From the NCBI RefSeq assembly GCF_900116615.1, contig NZ_FPBF01000006.1:62001-126000 (forward strand): a stretch of DNA of 64,000 nucleotides. Direction: 5' to 3'. Position 1 is the stretch's first letter. Each line of letters opens with the position of its first letter. This stretch comes from Algoriphagus locisalis (lineage in GTDB: Bacteria; Bacteroidota; Bacteroidia; Cytophagales; Cyclobacteriaceae). The position numbers and the translations under genes are program-made. Shown in pieces: positions 9,811 to 18,144 of the stretch. The notes below the pieces were generated by a model. The model was not told where the DNA came from, ran no database searches, and saw nothing but the letters and a program-made list of their open reading frames with translations.

Positions 9811-10227
9811 TTGAATACAATTATGATGAAAAGCATAAAAATTTCTATTCCTTCTCTTATAGAGAATATAAAAATAATTGAAAGTTTCATCGACAACGCG
9901 CGAGAAAACTTTGAGATCAATGATGATATCTATGGCAATATTATGATATCTGTAACTGAATGTATCAGCAATGCAATTATTCATGGAAATCAAGGTGATA
10001 AAAACAAGCTTGTCCATTTAGAATTAGCATTGGATGAGGAGCAACTTTTATTTACCATTCAAGACGAAGGAGAAGGCTTTGACTATAATGAGTTAAAGGA
10101 TCCTACAGCTCCAGAAAACATAGAAAAAACAGGTGGAAGAGGTATTTTCCTTATAAAGCATCTTTCTGATGATGTAAAATTTGAGGAAAATGGCACAAAG
10201 ACAGTTTTATCATTTTATATGAATTAA
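9811..10227 (+). CDS. anti-sigma-type serine kinase / HATPase (RsbW/SpoIIAB-like)
   Basis: 138 residues. GHKL ATPase boxes are seen: N-box SVTECISNAIIHGNQG, G1 box DEGEGFD and G2 box GGRGIFLIKHL. There is no dimerisation/phosphoacceptor domain, so it matches the HATPase_c_2 anti-sigma kinase group that phosphorylates STAS anti-anti-sigma proteins. No sigma factor or STAS partner is adjacent. It sits 3 nt before ybeY. Confidence 0.85.
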   Translation: MNTIMMKSIKISIPSLIENIKIIESFIDNARENFEINDDIYGNIMISVTECISNAIIHGNQGDKNKLVHLELALDEEQLLFTIQDEGEGFDYNELKDPTAPENIEKTGGRGIFLIKHLSDDVKFEENGTKTVLSFYMN

Positions 10228-10230
10228 ACT

Positions 10231-10656
10231 ATGGCTATTAATTTCTTTGAAGAAGAAGTGTCATTTTCGCTTAAAGAGAAGAGAAAAAGAAAAACTTGGC
10301 TAAAAAATATTGCAGAAGCAGAAAACCATAAAATTTCAGAGCTCAATTATATTTTCTGCTCAGACGAGTATCTACTAAATATCAATGTAGAATATTTAGA
10401 TCACGATACTTATACAGACATTATCACTTTTGATAATTCGGAAGAAGAAAACATTATTGAAGGAGATATATTCATAAGTATAGATCGTGTAAAAGAAAAC
10501 TCCAAAACTCTTAAAATTGAAGAAGAAAAAGAACTAAGCAGAGTAATAAGTCATGGTCTTTTCCACTTACTGGGATACAAGGACAAGTCTAAAGAGGAGG
10601 CAAATCTGATGAGAAAAAAAGAAGAATTTGCCATTGATTTATTCGAGAAGATTTAA
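10231..10656 (+). CDS. ybeY: endoribonuclease YbeY (rRNA maturation factor)
   Basis: 141 residues. The metal-site motif appears as ISHGLFHLLGYKDKS (about residues 108-122), giving two of the three zinc His; the usual third His of HGxxHLxGYDH is replaced. I recall such variants in Bacteroidota YbeY, so this need not mean loss of activity. The upstream motif DHDTYTDIITFD is the other family hallmark. It acts in 16S rRNA 3' maturation and ribosome quality control. Confidence 0.92.
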   Translation: MAINFFEEEVSFSLKEKRKRKTWLKNIAEAENHKISELNYIFCSDEYLLNINVEYLDHDTYTDIITFDNSEEENIIEGDIFISIDRVKENSKTLKIEEEKELSRVISHGLFHLLGYKDKSKEEANLMRKKEEFAIDLFEKI

Positions 10657-10657
10657 A

Positions 10658-10673
10658 CGTTCCACGTGAAACA
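10658..10673. other. parS-like centromere site 1
   Basis: CGTTCCACGTGAAACA matches the ParB-binding consensus TGTTNCACGTGAAACA at 15 of 16 positions. It lies between ybeY and mnmG, about 4.5 kb from the proposed origin. ParB would load here for chromosome segregation. No parA or parB is in this window. Confidence 0.8.
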
Positions 10674-10702
10674 GTTTTTCCCGTGGTGGAAAAAACAACA
10701 GG

Positions 10703-10718
10703 CGTTTCACGTGAAACA
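10703..10718. other. parS-like centromere site 2
   Basis: CGTTTCACGTGAAACA matches TGTTNCACGTGAAACA at 15 of 16 positions, the same first-base difference as the site 45 bp upstream. A hairpin-like GTTTTTCC...GGAAAAAAC separates the two sites. It ends 18 bp before the mnmG start, so ParB loading could also influence mnmG transcription. Confidence 0.82.
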
Positions 10719-10736
10719 GTAAACAAATAGAATACA

Positions 10737-12602
10737 ATGTTTCCAATATATGATGTCATAGTAGTAGGGGCAGGGCACGCTGGATGCGAGGCAGCACATG
10801 CTGCTGCGCAAATGGGTTCCAAGGTTCTACTATGCACGATGAATATGAATACAATTGCGCAAATGTCGTGTAATCCAGCTATGGGCGGTGTGGCAAAAGG
10901 GCAAATTGTACGAGAAATAGACGCATTAGGCGGAATGTCGGGTATTATATCAGACAAATCTATGATTCAGTTTAGAATGCTAAACAGATCAAAAGGACCG
11001 GCTATGTGGTCTCCACGATCTCAGAATGATCGTATGAAGTTCGCGGAAGAATGGAGGCTAGCGCTAGAACAAACACCAAATGTGGATTTCTGGCAAGAAA
11101 TGATCACTGGGCTCATTGTTAAAAACGGAGAACTAAAAGGCGTTAGAACTAGCATAGGATTAGAAATACAAGCAAAAAGTGTCGTGTTAACCAATGGGAC
11201 ATTCCTAAATGGGTTGATTCATATTGGGGAGAAACAGTTTGGTGGTGGAAGAACTGGAGAAGCAGCGGCTAGGGGAATTACTGAACAATTGGTAGAATTA
11301 GGCTTCGAATCAGGAAGAATGAAGACAGGAACACCTCCTAGAGTAGATGGCAGAAGTCTAGACTATTCTAAAATGGAAGTTCAACATGGTGACGAAAATC
11401 CGGAAAAGTTCAGTTATTCTGATTCTACAACCACTTTAAAAGAACAGAGAACTTGCTGGATTACATATACCAATAAAGATGTTCATTCTAGCTTAGAAGA
11501 AGGGTTCGATAGATCTCCAATGTTCAATGGAAGGATTCAAGGTTTAGGCCCTAGGTATTGCCCATCGATAGAAGACAAGATCAATCGATTTGCTGAGAGA
11601 GACAGACATCAAATTTTCGTAGAACCAGAAGGATGGAATACTGTAGAAATGTACATCAATGGCTTTTCTACATCACTTCCAGAGGATGTACAATTTAAAG
11701 CACTAAGAAAAATCGCTGGATTTGAGAACGCAAAAATGTTCCGACCAGGATATGCAATAGAATACGATTTCTTTCCACCAACTCAATTAAAACTCACCCT
11801 TGAGACACAATTGATAGAAAACCTGTATTTTGCTGGACAAATAAATGGCACCACAGGATACGAAGAAGCAGCATCACAAGGATTAGTAGCAGGAATTAAT
11901 GCAAGTCTAAAGGTAAAAGAGAAAGACCCTTTCTTACTAAGAAGGTCTGATGCATATATCGGTGTACTTATAGATGATTTGATCAATAAGGGTACAGAAG
12001 AACCATATAGAATGTTTACGTCTAGAGCTGAGTTCAGACTATTACTGCGACAAGATAACGCCGATCTACGATTGACACAGAAAGGACATGATATAGGATT
12101 GGCATCTGATGAGCGTCTAGCCAAAATGAATCAGAAGAAGGAAGAAACTGCCAAACTGATCAATGATCTAAAACAAAAGAAATTCACACCAGAAAGCATC
12201 AATTCAGGATTAGCAGCATCTGGTACAGCTGAGATAAGTGAAAAAATTTCCGCTGAGAAACTTTTGAAAAGACCACAAATCGGCCTTCAAAATCTAAAGA
12301 CTTTCAATCTAGAAATTGAAGCATATCTTTCTAAGTACCGAACTGAAGTGTTGGAACAAGCAGAGATCCAAATCAAATATGATAGCTATATCGAGAAGGA
12401 ACAACAAATGGTAGATAAGTTAAGCGGAATGGAGAACTTTAAAATCCCTTTGAAATTTGACTACACCGGCATACCTGCACTATCCTCCGAAGGAAAACAA
12501 AAACTGAATAAAATAAGACCTGAAACCATGGGGCAAGCATCAAGAATATCCGGTGTGACACCTGCAGACTTATCTATAATTACCGTTTATCTTGGAAGAT
12601 AG
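10737..12602 (+). CDS. mnmG: tRNA uridine-34 carboxymethylaminomethyl enzyme MnmG (GidA)
   Basis: 621 residues, full length. FAD-binding GAGHAGCEAAHAAAQMG starts at residue 9. Other hallmarks: GGGRTGEAAA, KTGTPPRVDG, YCPSIEDK, EPEGW and FAGQINGTTGYEEAASQG. With MnmE it modifies the wobble uridine of certain tRNAs. The location next to parS sites and 2.6 kb from the proposed oriC fits the classic gidA-near-origin arrangement, though here it is transcribed toward the origin. Confidence 0.98.
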   Translation: MFPIYDVIVVGAGHAGCEAAHAAAQMGSKVLLCTMNMNTIAQMSCNPAMGGVAKGQIVREIDALGGMSGIISDKSMIQFRMLNRSKGPAMWSPRSQNDRMKFAEEWRLALEQTPNVDFWQEMITGLIVKNGELKGVRTSIGLEIQAKSVVLTNGTFLNGLIHIGEKQFGGGRTGEAAARGITEQLVELGFESGRMKTGTPPRVDGRSLDYSKMEVQHGDENPEKFSYSDSTTTLKEQRTCWITYTNKDVHSSLEEGFDRSPMFNGRIQGLGPRYCPSIEDKINRFAERDRHQIFVEPEGWNTVEMYINGFSTSLPEDVQFKALRKIAGFENAKMFRPGYAIEYDFFPPTQLKLTLETQLIENLYFAGQINGTTGYEEAASQGLVAGINASLKVKEKDPFLLRRSDAYIGVLIDDLINKGTEEPYRMFTSRAEFRLLLRQDNADLRLTQKGHDIGLASDERLAKMNQKKEETAKLINDLKQKKFTPESINSGLAASGTAEISEKISAEKLLKRPQIGLQNLKTFNLEIEAYLSKYRTEVLEQAEIQIKYDSYIEKEQQMVDKLSGMENFKIPLKFDYTGIPALSSEGKQKLNKIRPETMGQASRISGVTPADLSIITVYLGR

Positions 12603-12603
12603 A

Positions 12604-13503
12604 ATGCTAGAAAGACTTACTAAATGTCCACTTTGTAAGAGTGGACATTTTCTTAATTCTGAAGAAATCAAAGATTATGCTGTAAGCCAAGAGTCTTTCA
12701 TCATTTGTAATTGTAAGAAATGTGGACTGAAGTTTACAAACCCCAGACCCACACCAGAAGCAATCGCCCCTTACTACGATTTCCCAGAATATTTCTCCCA
12801 CGAGGATAAAGCAAAAAATATAACCCAATTTGTATATCAAAAAGTCAGAAACTACGCTGTTGCTCAAAAATTAAAACATCTAAATAGTCTCAAGCCTTCA
12901 AAAGGTAAATATCTAGATTATGGATGTGGAACTGGGGAACTACTGACAAAGGCTAAAGAAAACGGATGGAAGGTAAAAGGCATAGAGCCTAATGAAAAAG
13001 CAAGAGAACTTGCTAATTCAAAACTTGAGGGAAGAGTACATGAAACCATAGATGAAATACAGAAAGAAGGATCATTTGATATAATTACGCTATACCATGT
13101 ACTAGAGCATGTTCATTTACTCAGAAAAACAGTAAAAAAACTCTTAAAACTCTTAAAATCAGATGGTTATATCCTAATTGCAGTGCCAAACCCAGAAAGT
13201 CATGATGCAATTAAATACAAGCAGCATTGGGCAGGATGGGACGTTCCTCGACACTTATATCATTTTAACCATAAAGCAATAGAGGCCTTCACAGACCTTT
13301 TTGACCTACAGCTCGTTTCAGAAATACCAATGCCTTTCGATAGTTACTATGTTTCTCTTTTATCAGAAGGATATAGAAATCCAAAGCAATCAATCCTAAG
13401 TAGATATTGGAAGGCAATTGTCTCAGGCAAAAACTCAAATAAGGCAGCAAGTAAGACTGTAGGAAATTATTCAAGTAACTTATTCGTTTTCAAAAAGAAG
13501 TGA
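12604..13503 (+). CDS. class I SAM-dependent methyltransferase with N-terminal zinc-ribbon-like Cys
   Basis: 299 residues from the ATG at 12604; a TTG at 12592 would overlap mnmG and is less likely. Four Cys (CPLC near residue 8, then CNCKKC near 36) suggest a zinc ribbon. The SAM motif YLDYGCGTGELL follows at about 102-113, then ITLYHVLEHV and the C-terminal PRHLYHF typical of Methyltransf_23-type enzymes. Substrate unknown. Its TGA overlaps the GTG start of the next gene, so the two are probably translationally coupled. Confidence 0.85.
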   Translation: MLERLTKCPLCKSGHFLNSEEIKDYAVSQESFIICNCKKCGLKFTNPRPTPEAIAPYYDFPEYFSHEDKAKNITQFVYQKVRNYAVAQKLKHLNSLKPSKGKYLDYGCGTGELLTKAKENGWKVKGIEPNEKARELANSKLEGRVHETIDEIQKEGSFDIITLYHVLEHVHLLRKTVKKLLKLLKSDGYILIAVPNPESHDAIKYKQHWAGWDVPRHLYHFNHKAIEAFTDLFDLQLVSEIPMPFDSYYVSLLSEGYRNPKQSILSRYWKAIVSGKNSNKAASKTVGNYSSNLFVFKKK

Positions 13504-15173
13504 AACTAAATAACCTGATCATCCTTTTATTTGTAAGCTTGCTGGCATTTTCCTGTGCAAAACAAAGCACACCAATGGGAGGCCCTCAAGATGAAGATCC
13601 TCCTGTAGTATTGGAAATGACTCCCAAAGATCAAAGCCTCAATACGAAGCCAGAAGAGATTACACTAGTTTTTGACGAATACATCAAATTAGATAATGCT
13701 AACAAAAACATCCTTATCACTCCAAGAATAAACAAGGATGAGGTAATTTTCACAGCACTCAAAAACACACTTGTAATTGAATTGAACCAAGAATTGGAAG
13801 ATAGTACTACCTATGTTTTCAACTTCCAAAAATCTATCACAGACCTCTCAGAAGGAAATCCAGCTGAAAACCTGAAACTCGTTTTTTCTACAGGCGAAAG
13901 CATAGATAGCCTGAATGTATCAGGGTCTGTAAACACATATTTCCCTGGCAGAAATGACAAATTGGAAGATGCAATAGTTGGCTTATATCCACTCGTTGAC
14001 ACCACTAATGTATTTATTGCACCTCCTTATTACCTAAGTCAAGTTGATAGTTCAGGCAATTTTAATATTTCTAACATCAAGGCAGGCAAATACCTTGCTT
14101 ATGCCTGGCAAGATGACAACAATAGCCTTAAAGCAGAGTACAAATCTGAAGCATTTGATTTTATCAGGGATACTATCACTATTGACCAAAACATAGACGG
14201 AATACAGTTTAATCTATCCAAAGGCGATCAAAACCCAATCAGACTACTCAGATCATCTACCCTCGGGTCGAACTATACAATAGTTTTGAATAAAACACCT
14301 ATTGAAGTGACCTTAGAAAATGAGGAAATGGGCAAGGAAATATTTTATACATTAGGTGACAAAAGGATAAATCTTTTCTCTAAACAAGTGTTCTCAGACA
14401 GCTTGGCATTCAACGTAAGTTTGAAGGACTCAGTAGGCTATCAAATTGACTCGCTCATCTGGACAAAATTTGAAGAATCAGACAGAAACCCGGAGAAATT
14501 AACCACTACTGCAAACTCTGGTAAGAGTTTTTACCGAAATCTTCCTATAGAATTGACCTTTAATAAACCTATTAGGGACATCAACTACGATTCATTATAC
14601 TTATCCTACGATACAGCTTCCATGATTGCGATTTCGCCTGATATGCTGAGATTTAAGGATTCACTGAGAAGGGATATCTTGGAAATAAACCTTTTGGTAC
14701 CAGATTCCATACCTTTTGAAACATTTTCCTTAAAAGCTGCTGATTCCACTTTCCTGGATATTGAGGGGCAGTATAATGAAGTCGCCTTATCGGCAAATTA
14801 TAAGAAGCTGAAAACAGAAACACTTGCAGATGCTATATCAGGAAAAATAGAAGGTTCAGAAGGGCCATTTATTATTCAACTGCTAGACAGTAAAGGAGAA
14901 CTCAAAAGGGAATCTTATTTGGATCAAGGCAATCAGTTTTCATTTACATTAATAGAATCAGGAAACTATCAGATCCGTATCATAGAGGATTCAAATGGAA
15001 ACCGTCGCTGGGATCCAGCTAATTTCGAAGAAAGAAGATATGCAGAACGAACCTTTGATTTTATCGATCCAGAAACTGGCACTAAGAATATTACTATAAG
15101 AGGAGGCTGGAAAGTTGAGGATATCGTGATCACTGCTCAACCAAAAACAGGTTTAAGAACCAACCCAAATTAA
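13500..15173 (+). CDS. large lipoprotein with N-terminal Ig-like (SbsA-type) domain
   Basis: 557 residues, GTG start overlapping the previous stop by 4 nt. The lipobox is LLAFSC, with Cys at residue 19. An Ig-like domain follows (DPPVVLEMTPKDQS, then ITLVFDEYIKLD), then several beta-rich repeats and a C-terminal part with DSNGNRRWDPANF. The protein is presumably outer-membrane anchored. This type of Ig-like lipoprotein is common in Bacteroidota and its function is unknown. It ends at the edge of the proposed origin. Confidence 0.82.
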   Translation: MKLNNLIILLFVSLLAFSCAKQSTPMGGPQDEDPPVVLEMTPKDQSLNTKPEEITLVFDEYIKLDNANKNILITPRINKDEVIFTALKNTLVIELNQELEDSTTYVFNFQKSITDLSEGNPAENLKLVFSTGESIDSLNVSGSVNTYFPGRNDKLEDAIVGLYPLVDTTNVFIAPPYYLSQVDSSGNFNISNIKAGKYLAYAWQDDNNSLKAEYKSEAFDFIRDTITIDQNIDGIQFNLSKGDQNPIRLLRSSTLGSNYTIVLNKTPIEVTLENEEMGKEIFYTLGDKRINLFSKQVFSDSLAFNVSLKDSVGYQIDSLIWTKFEESDRNPEKLTTTANSGKSFYRNLPIELTFNKPIRDINYDSLYLSYDTASMIAISPDMLRFKDSLRRDILEINLLVPDSIPFETFSLKAADSTFLDIEGQYNEVALSANYKKLKTETLADAISGKIEGSEGPFIIQLLDSKGELKRESYLDQGNQFSFTLIESGNYQIRIIEDSNGNRRWDPANFEERRYAERTFDFIDPETGTKNITIRGGWKVEDIVITAQPKTGLRTNPN

Positions 15174-15634
15174 AGTGGATAAGTATCAAATCACTTGTGG
15201 ATAAGAGTGGGTAAGTGAAGGATAACTGAGCAGTTATACACTCAATAGTAAAGCACTTTTCTCTTGAGTCGCATTTTTGGGGAAAAGCCAACACTTATCC
15301 ACTATAACAAATCATACTATCCACAGTGATTTTCCTAACAGTTAATTACACGACACAATCCACATAAAATAGGTAAAATCTTTACTTCCATCATTTACAA
15401 AGACTTGCATGTGGATAATAGGTAGATAAGTAGTGGGAAAGTCAATAGTTACTAGATCATAATCGTGGAGAAGAATAAATCATCCTCTTTTCCACAAATC
15501 CACACTCCTAATAACCTTAGTAAAGAATTTTTTTAAAAATCTATTTTACAACTACTATAAAAAGAGAGCGTGGATAACTCTTTGTAATGGCCTCACATTT
15601 TGGTAATATTATAACATACCCAAAATGAACTACT
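15174..15634. other. probable chromosomal replication origin (oriC) with DnaA-box cluster
   Basis: This 461-bp gap has no gene but many DnaA boxes (TTATCCACA or complement). Two are perfect: 15196-15204 and 15410-15418. One-mismatch copies are at 15174-15182, 15295-15303, 15317-15325, 15488-15496 and 15569-15577. Two-mismatch copies are at 15206-15214, 15234-15242, 15356-15364, 15421-15429 and 15496-15504. Boxes occur in both orientations. An AT-rich tract lies near the right end. parS sites and mnmG nearby support an origin. dnaA itself is not in the window, which is common in this phylum. Confidence 0.85.
15519..15563. other. candidate DNA-unwinding element of oriC
   Basis: A run of about 45 bases is almost entirely A and T, including AATTTTTTTAAAAAT. 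It lies between the TTTTCCACA box at 15488 and the CGTGGATAA box at 15569. Position beside DnaA boxes is what an unwinding element needs; no experiment supports it here. Confidence 0.5.
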
Positions 15635-17383
15635 ATGAAGCCATCAAGACTTTTTGATTTGATTCCTTATCAAATTGCGACCTACGATAAAGAGATTGCA
15701 CTCTCTAAAAAGGAAAATGGGGAATGGAAACATTTTTCATCCAGAAATCTCAAGGAGATAGTAGATAATCTTAGTCTGGCTTTTTTAAAGGTTGGATTGA
15801 AAAAAGGCGAAAAAGTTGCGATAATCTCCGAAAACTGCTCAGAATGGAATTTCATTGATTTTGCGCTGCAGCAAATTGGAGCGATTTCAGTTCCTGTATA
15901 TCCTACGATTACTTCATCAGATTTTGAATACATCTTTGATCATGCAGAGGTCAAAATGATTTTTGTAGGAGATCAAGTCATTTTCGATAAAGCGAAAGAA
16001 GTCTGCGGTGACCGTAAAATCTATAGTTTCGCACAGCTAGATGGTGCTATTTTCTGGGAGGATTTTTTAGCCATTGGAGTCAATGAAAGCATTGCAGATT
16101 TGGAGCTTTTAAAAGAGCAGGTTCAACCAGATGACCTGTTTACCATAATATATACATCTGGGACTACAGGCAGGCCAAAAGGCGTTATGCTATCACATAC
16201 CAATGTACTTTCCAATGTAATCTCTATCGCCGCCATTATGACGCCTCAAAAGGGTTCTTCCAGGGTGTTGAGCTTTCTTCCATTATGTCACATCTATGAG
16301 CGTACAGGGTCATTTTGTTTTATGTATCTGGGTTTTTCGATCTATTATGCCGAAAGCATGGAAACGATCGGTGAAAACATGAAGGAAATCAAGCCTCATG
16401 CTTTCAATACCGTTCCACGTCTTTTGGAGAAAGTCTATGATAAAATAGTTGCTAAAGGTTATGAGCTCTCAGGAATCAAAAAAAGCCTGTTTTTCTGGGC
16501 ATTGAATCTGGGATTGGATTATGATCCAGGAAATAAATTGGGTGCTTGGTATGATTTTCAATTGAAAATAGCCAATAAATTAATTTTCAGTAAATGGAGA
16601 GAAGCGCTAGGCGGAGAAGTGCTGCAGATCAACTCAGGGGCGTCTGCTTTGCAGCCAAGATTGGCGAGAGTCTTTTGGGCTGCTGGGATCAAAGTCTGCG
16701 AAGGGTATGGGCTGACTGAAACTTCGCCGGTTGTCTCAGCTTCGGTATGTACAGCTGAAGAGATGAGAATCGGATGGGTGGGTAAGCTAGTGAAAGATGT
16801 ACAAGTCAAAATCGCTGAAGATGGCGAAATACTGGTTCATGGGCCAAATGTGATGCTAGGATACTACAAACAACCTGAAATGACGGCAGAGGTACTTCAA
16901 AACGGCTGGTTCCACACAGGAGACATTGGGGAGCTCGACGGGGAATTCCTGAAAATCACGGATCGCAAGAAAGAAATGTTCAAAACTTCAGGGGGTAAAT
17001 ACATTGCGCCCCAGCTTATGGAGAATAAATTCAAAGAATCTACCCTGATAGATCAATTGATGGTAGTTGGGGAAAATAAGAATTACCCAAGCGCACTCAT
17101 AGTTCCAAGCTTTGATGGGTTAAAAGAGTATTGCAAGCATAAAGGAATTCCTTACACAACTGATGCTGATATGATCGAAAAGGCAGAGATCATAGAAAAA
17201 TATGATCGTGAAGTTGAGCAGCTAAACAAGTATTTCGGGAAATGGGAGCAAATCAAGCGATTTAAGCTGTTGCATGATCCTTGGGGAATAGAATCTGGGG
17301 AACTAACACCTACCATGAAGCTCAAGCGAAAAGTGATCATGCAGAAATACGGTAAAGAAATAGAACAGATTTACCAGGAATGA
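15635..17383 (+). CDS. long-chain fatty acid-CoA ligase (AMP-forming)
   Basis: 582 residues. P-loop motif YTSGTTGRPKGVMLSH is at about 171-186, GYGLTETSPVVS near 360, and the C-terminal WFHTGDIGELDG and ITDRKKEMFKTSGGKYIAP motifs hold the hinge region. It activates fatty acids to acyl-CoA with ATP. It is the first gene right of the proposed origin and precedes a marR-beta-oxidation cluster, which fits a role in fatty-acid use. Confidence 0.95.
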   Translation: MKPSRLFDLIPYQIATYDKEIALSKKENGEWKHFSSRNLKEIVDNLSLAFLKVGLKKGEKVAIISENCSEWNFIDFALQQIGAISVPVYPTITSSDFEYIFDHAEVKMIFVGDQVIFDKAKEVCGDRKIYSFAQLDGAIFWEDFLAIGVNESIADLELLKEQVQPDDLFTIIYTSGTTGRPKGVMLSHTNVLSNVISIAAIMTPQKGSSRVLSFLPLCHIYERTGSFCFMYLGFSIYYAESMETIGENMKEIKPHAFNTVPRLLEKVYDKIVAKGYELSGIKKSLFFWALNLGLDYDPGNKLGAWYDFQLKIANKLIFSKWREALGGEVLQINSGASALQPRLARVFWAAGIKVCEGYGLTETSPVVSASVCTAEEMRIGWVGKLVKDVQVKIAEDGEILVHGPNVMLGYYKQPEMTAEVLQNGWFHTGDIGELDGEFLKITDRKKEMFKTSGGKYIAPQLMENKFKESTLIDQLMVVGENKNYPSALIVPSFDGLKEYCKHKGIPYTTDADMIEKAEIIEKYDREVEQLNKYFGKWEQIKRFKLLHDPWGIESGELTPTMKLKRKVIMQKYGKEIEQIYQE

Positions 17384-17537
17384 AGAACTTGACCTGATAG
17401 CTTTACTATTTTTTAACATTAGTACATCATTTTACTAAATGAGACTTTTTTTCTTATTTATTCTGTTTTACCCTTCTAAATCTAGAATTACCTATTAAAG
17501 TATTGCTCAATACGAGTTATTAGGAAAATAATTTGTG

Positions 17538-17578
17538 ATGCATGCATAACTTTTTTCAAATATAGTATGCATGCATAC
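17538..17578. promoter_or_regulatory. twin palindromic operator upstream of marR
   Basis: ATGCATGCAT (17538-17547) and GTATGCATGCATAC (17565-17578, a perfect 14-bp palindrome) share the same core. Their centres are 29 bp apart, close to three helical turns. They lie 50-90 bp before the marR start. This is the layout expected for an autoregulating MarR dimer, with an acyl-CoA or fatty acid as possible ligand. Confidence 0.6.
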
Positions 17579-17628
17579 ATTATTTTTTGTAGATTAGATT
17601 TCCTCAATAATTGAAGAATTCTGTAGAG

Positions 17629-18099
17629 ATGAAGAGAGAAGAAACAGTCGATTATCATATAAAAAGTGCCTGGCATGCGATATCCAGAATGTATAATCAG
17701 GAAGCTGCAGAAGAGGGATTTACCACGGCGATAGGATTTGTGCTGATCAACATCAATTCGAAAGATGGAACACCGGCTACTAAAATCGCCCCAAAACTTG
17801 GTCTGGAGACAAGAAGTCTAACCAGAATGTTAAAGACAATGGAGGAAAAGGGGTTGATTTTCAAAAAGCCAGACCTAGTAGATAAGCGGTCCGTGAGAAT
17901 ATACCTTACAGAGGAAGGAAAAAGAAAGAAGGAAATCTCCGTGAACACAATTCGGGAATTTAACGAACAAGTGAGAGAAGTCGTAAGTGAAGATGAGCTG
18001 CATGCTTTTTTCAACGTATTTGAGAAAATCCAATTGGTGATTGATCAGGTACAGACTACCAAAGGAGTAGATATCAACAAACCAATATTTGAACTTTAA
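17629..18099 (+). CDS. MarR-family transcriptional regulator
   Basis: 156 residues from the ATG at 17629; a TTG six codons earlier is less likely. The winged-helix region reads ATKIAPKLGLETRSLTRMLKTMEEKGLI, then KRSVRIYLTEEGK for the wing. It heads three beta-oxidation genes, so it is probably the repressor of fatty-acid degradation, sensing acyl-CoA or fatty acid. The palindromes just upstream are candidate operators. Confidence 0.9.
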   Translation: MKREETVDYHIKSAWHAISRMYNQEAAEEGFTTAIGFVLININSKDGTPATKIAPKLGLETRSLTRMLKTMEEKGLIFKKPDLVDKRSVRIYLTEEGKRKKEISVNTIREFNEQVREVVSEDELHAFFNVFEKIQLVIDQVQTTKGVDINKPIFEL

Positions 18100-18144
18100 A
18101 CCAAATAACGACCACAAGGTAGAAACTACCAAAAGCCCAAAAAT

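Noticed and set aside
10674-10702. Possible third, degenerate parS between the two sites
   Set aside because: GTTTTTCCCGTGGTGGAAAAAAC is a hairpin but matches the parS core at too few positions.
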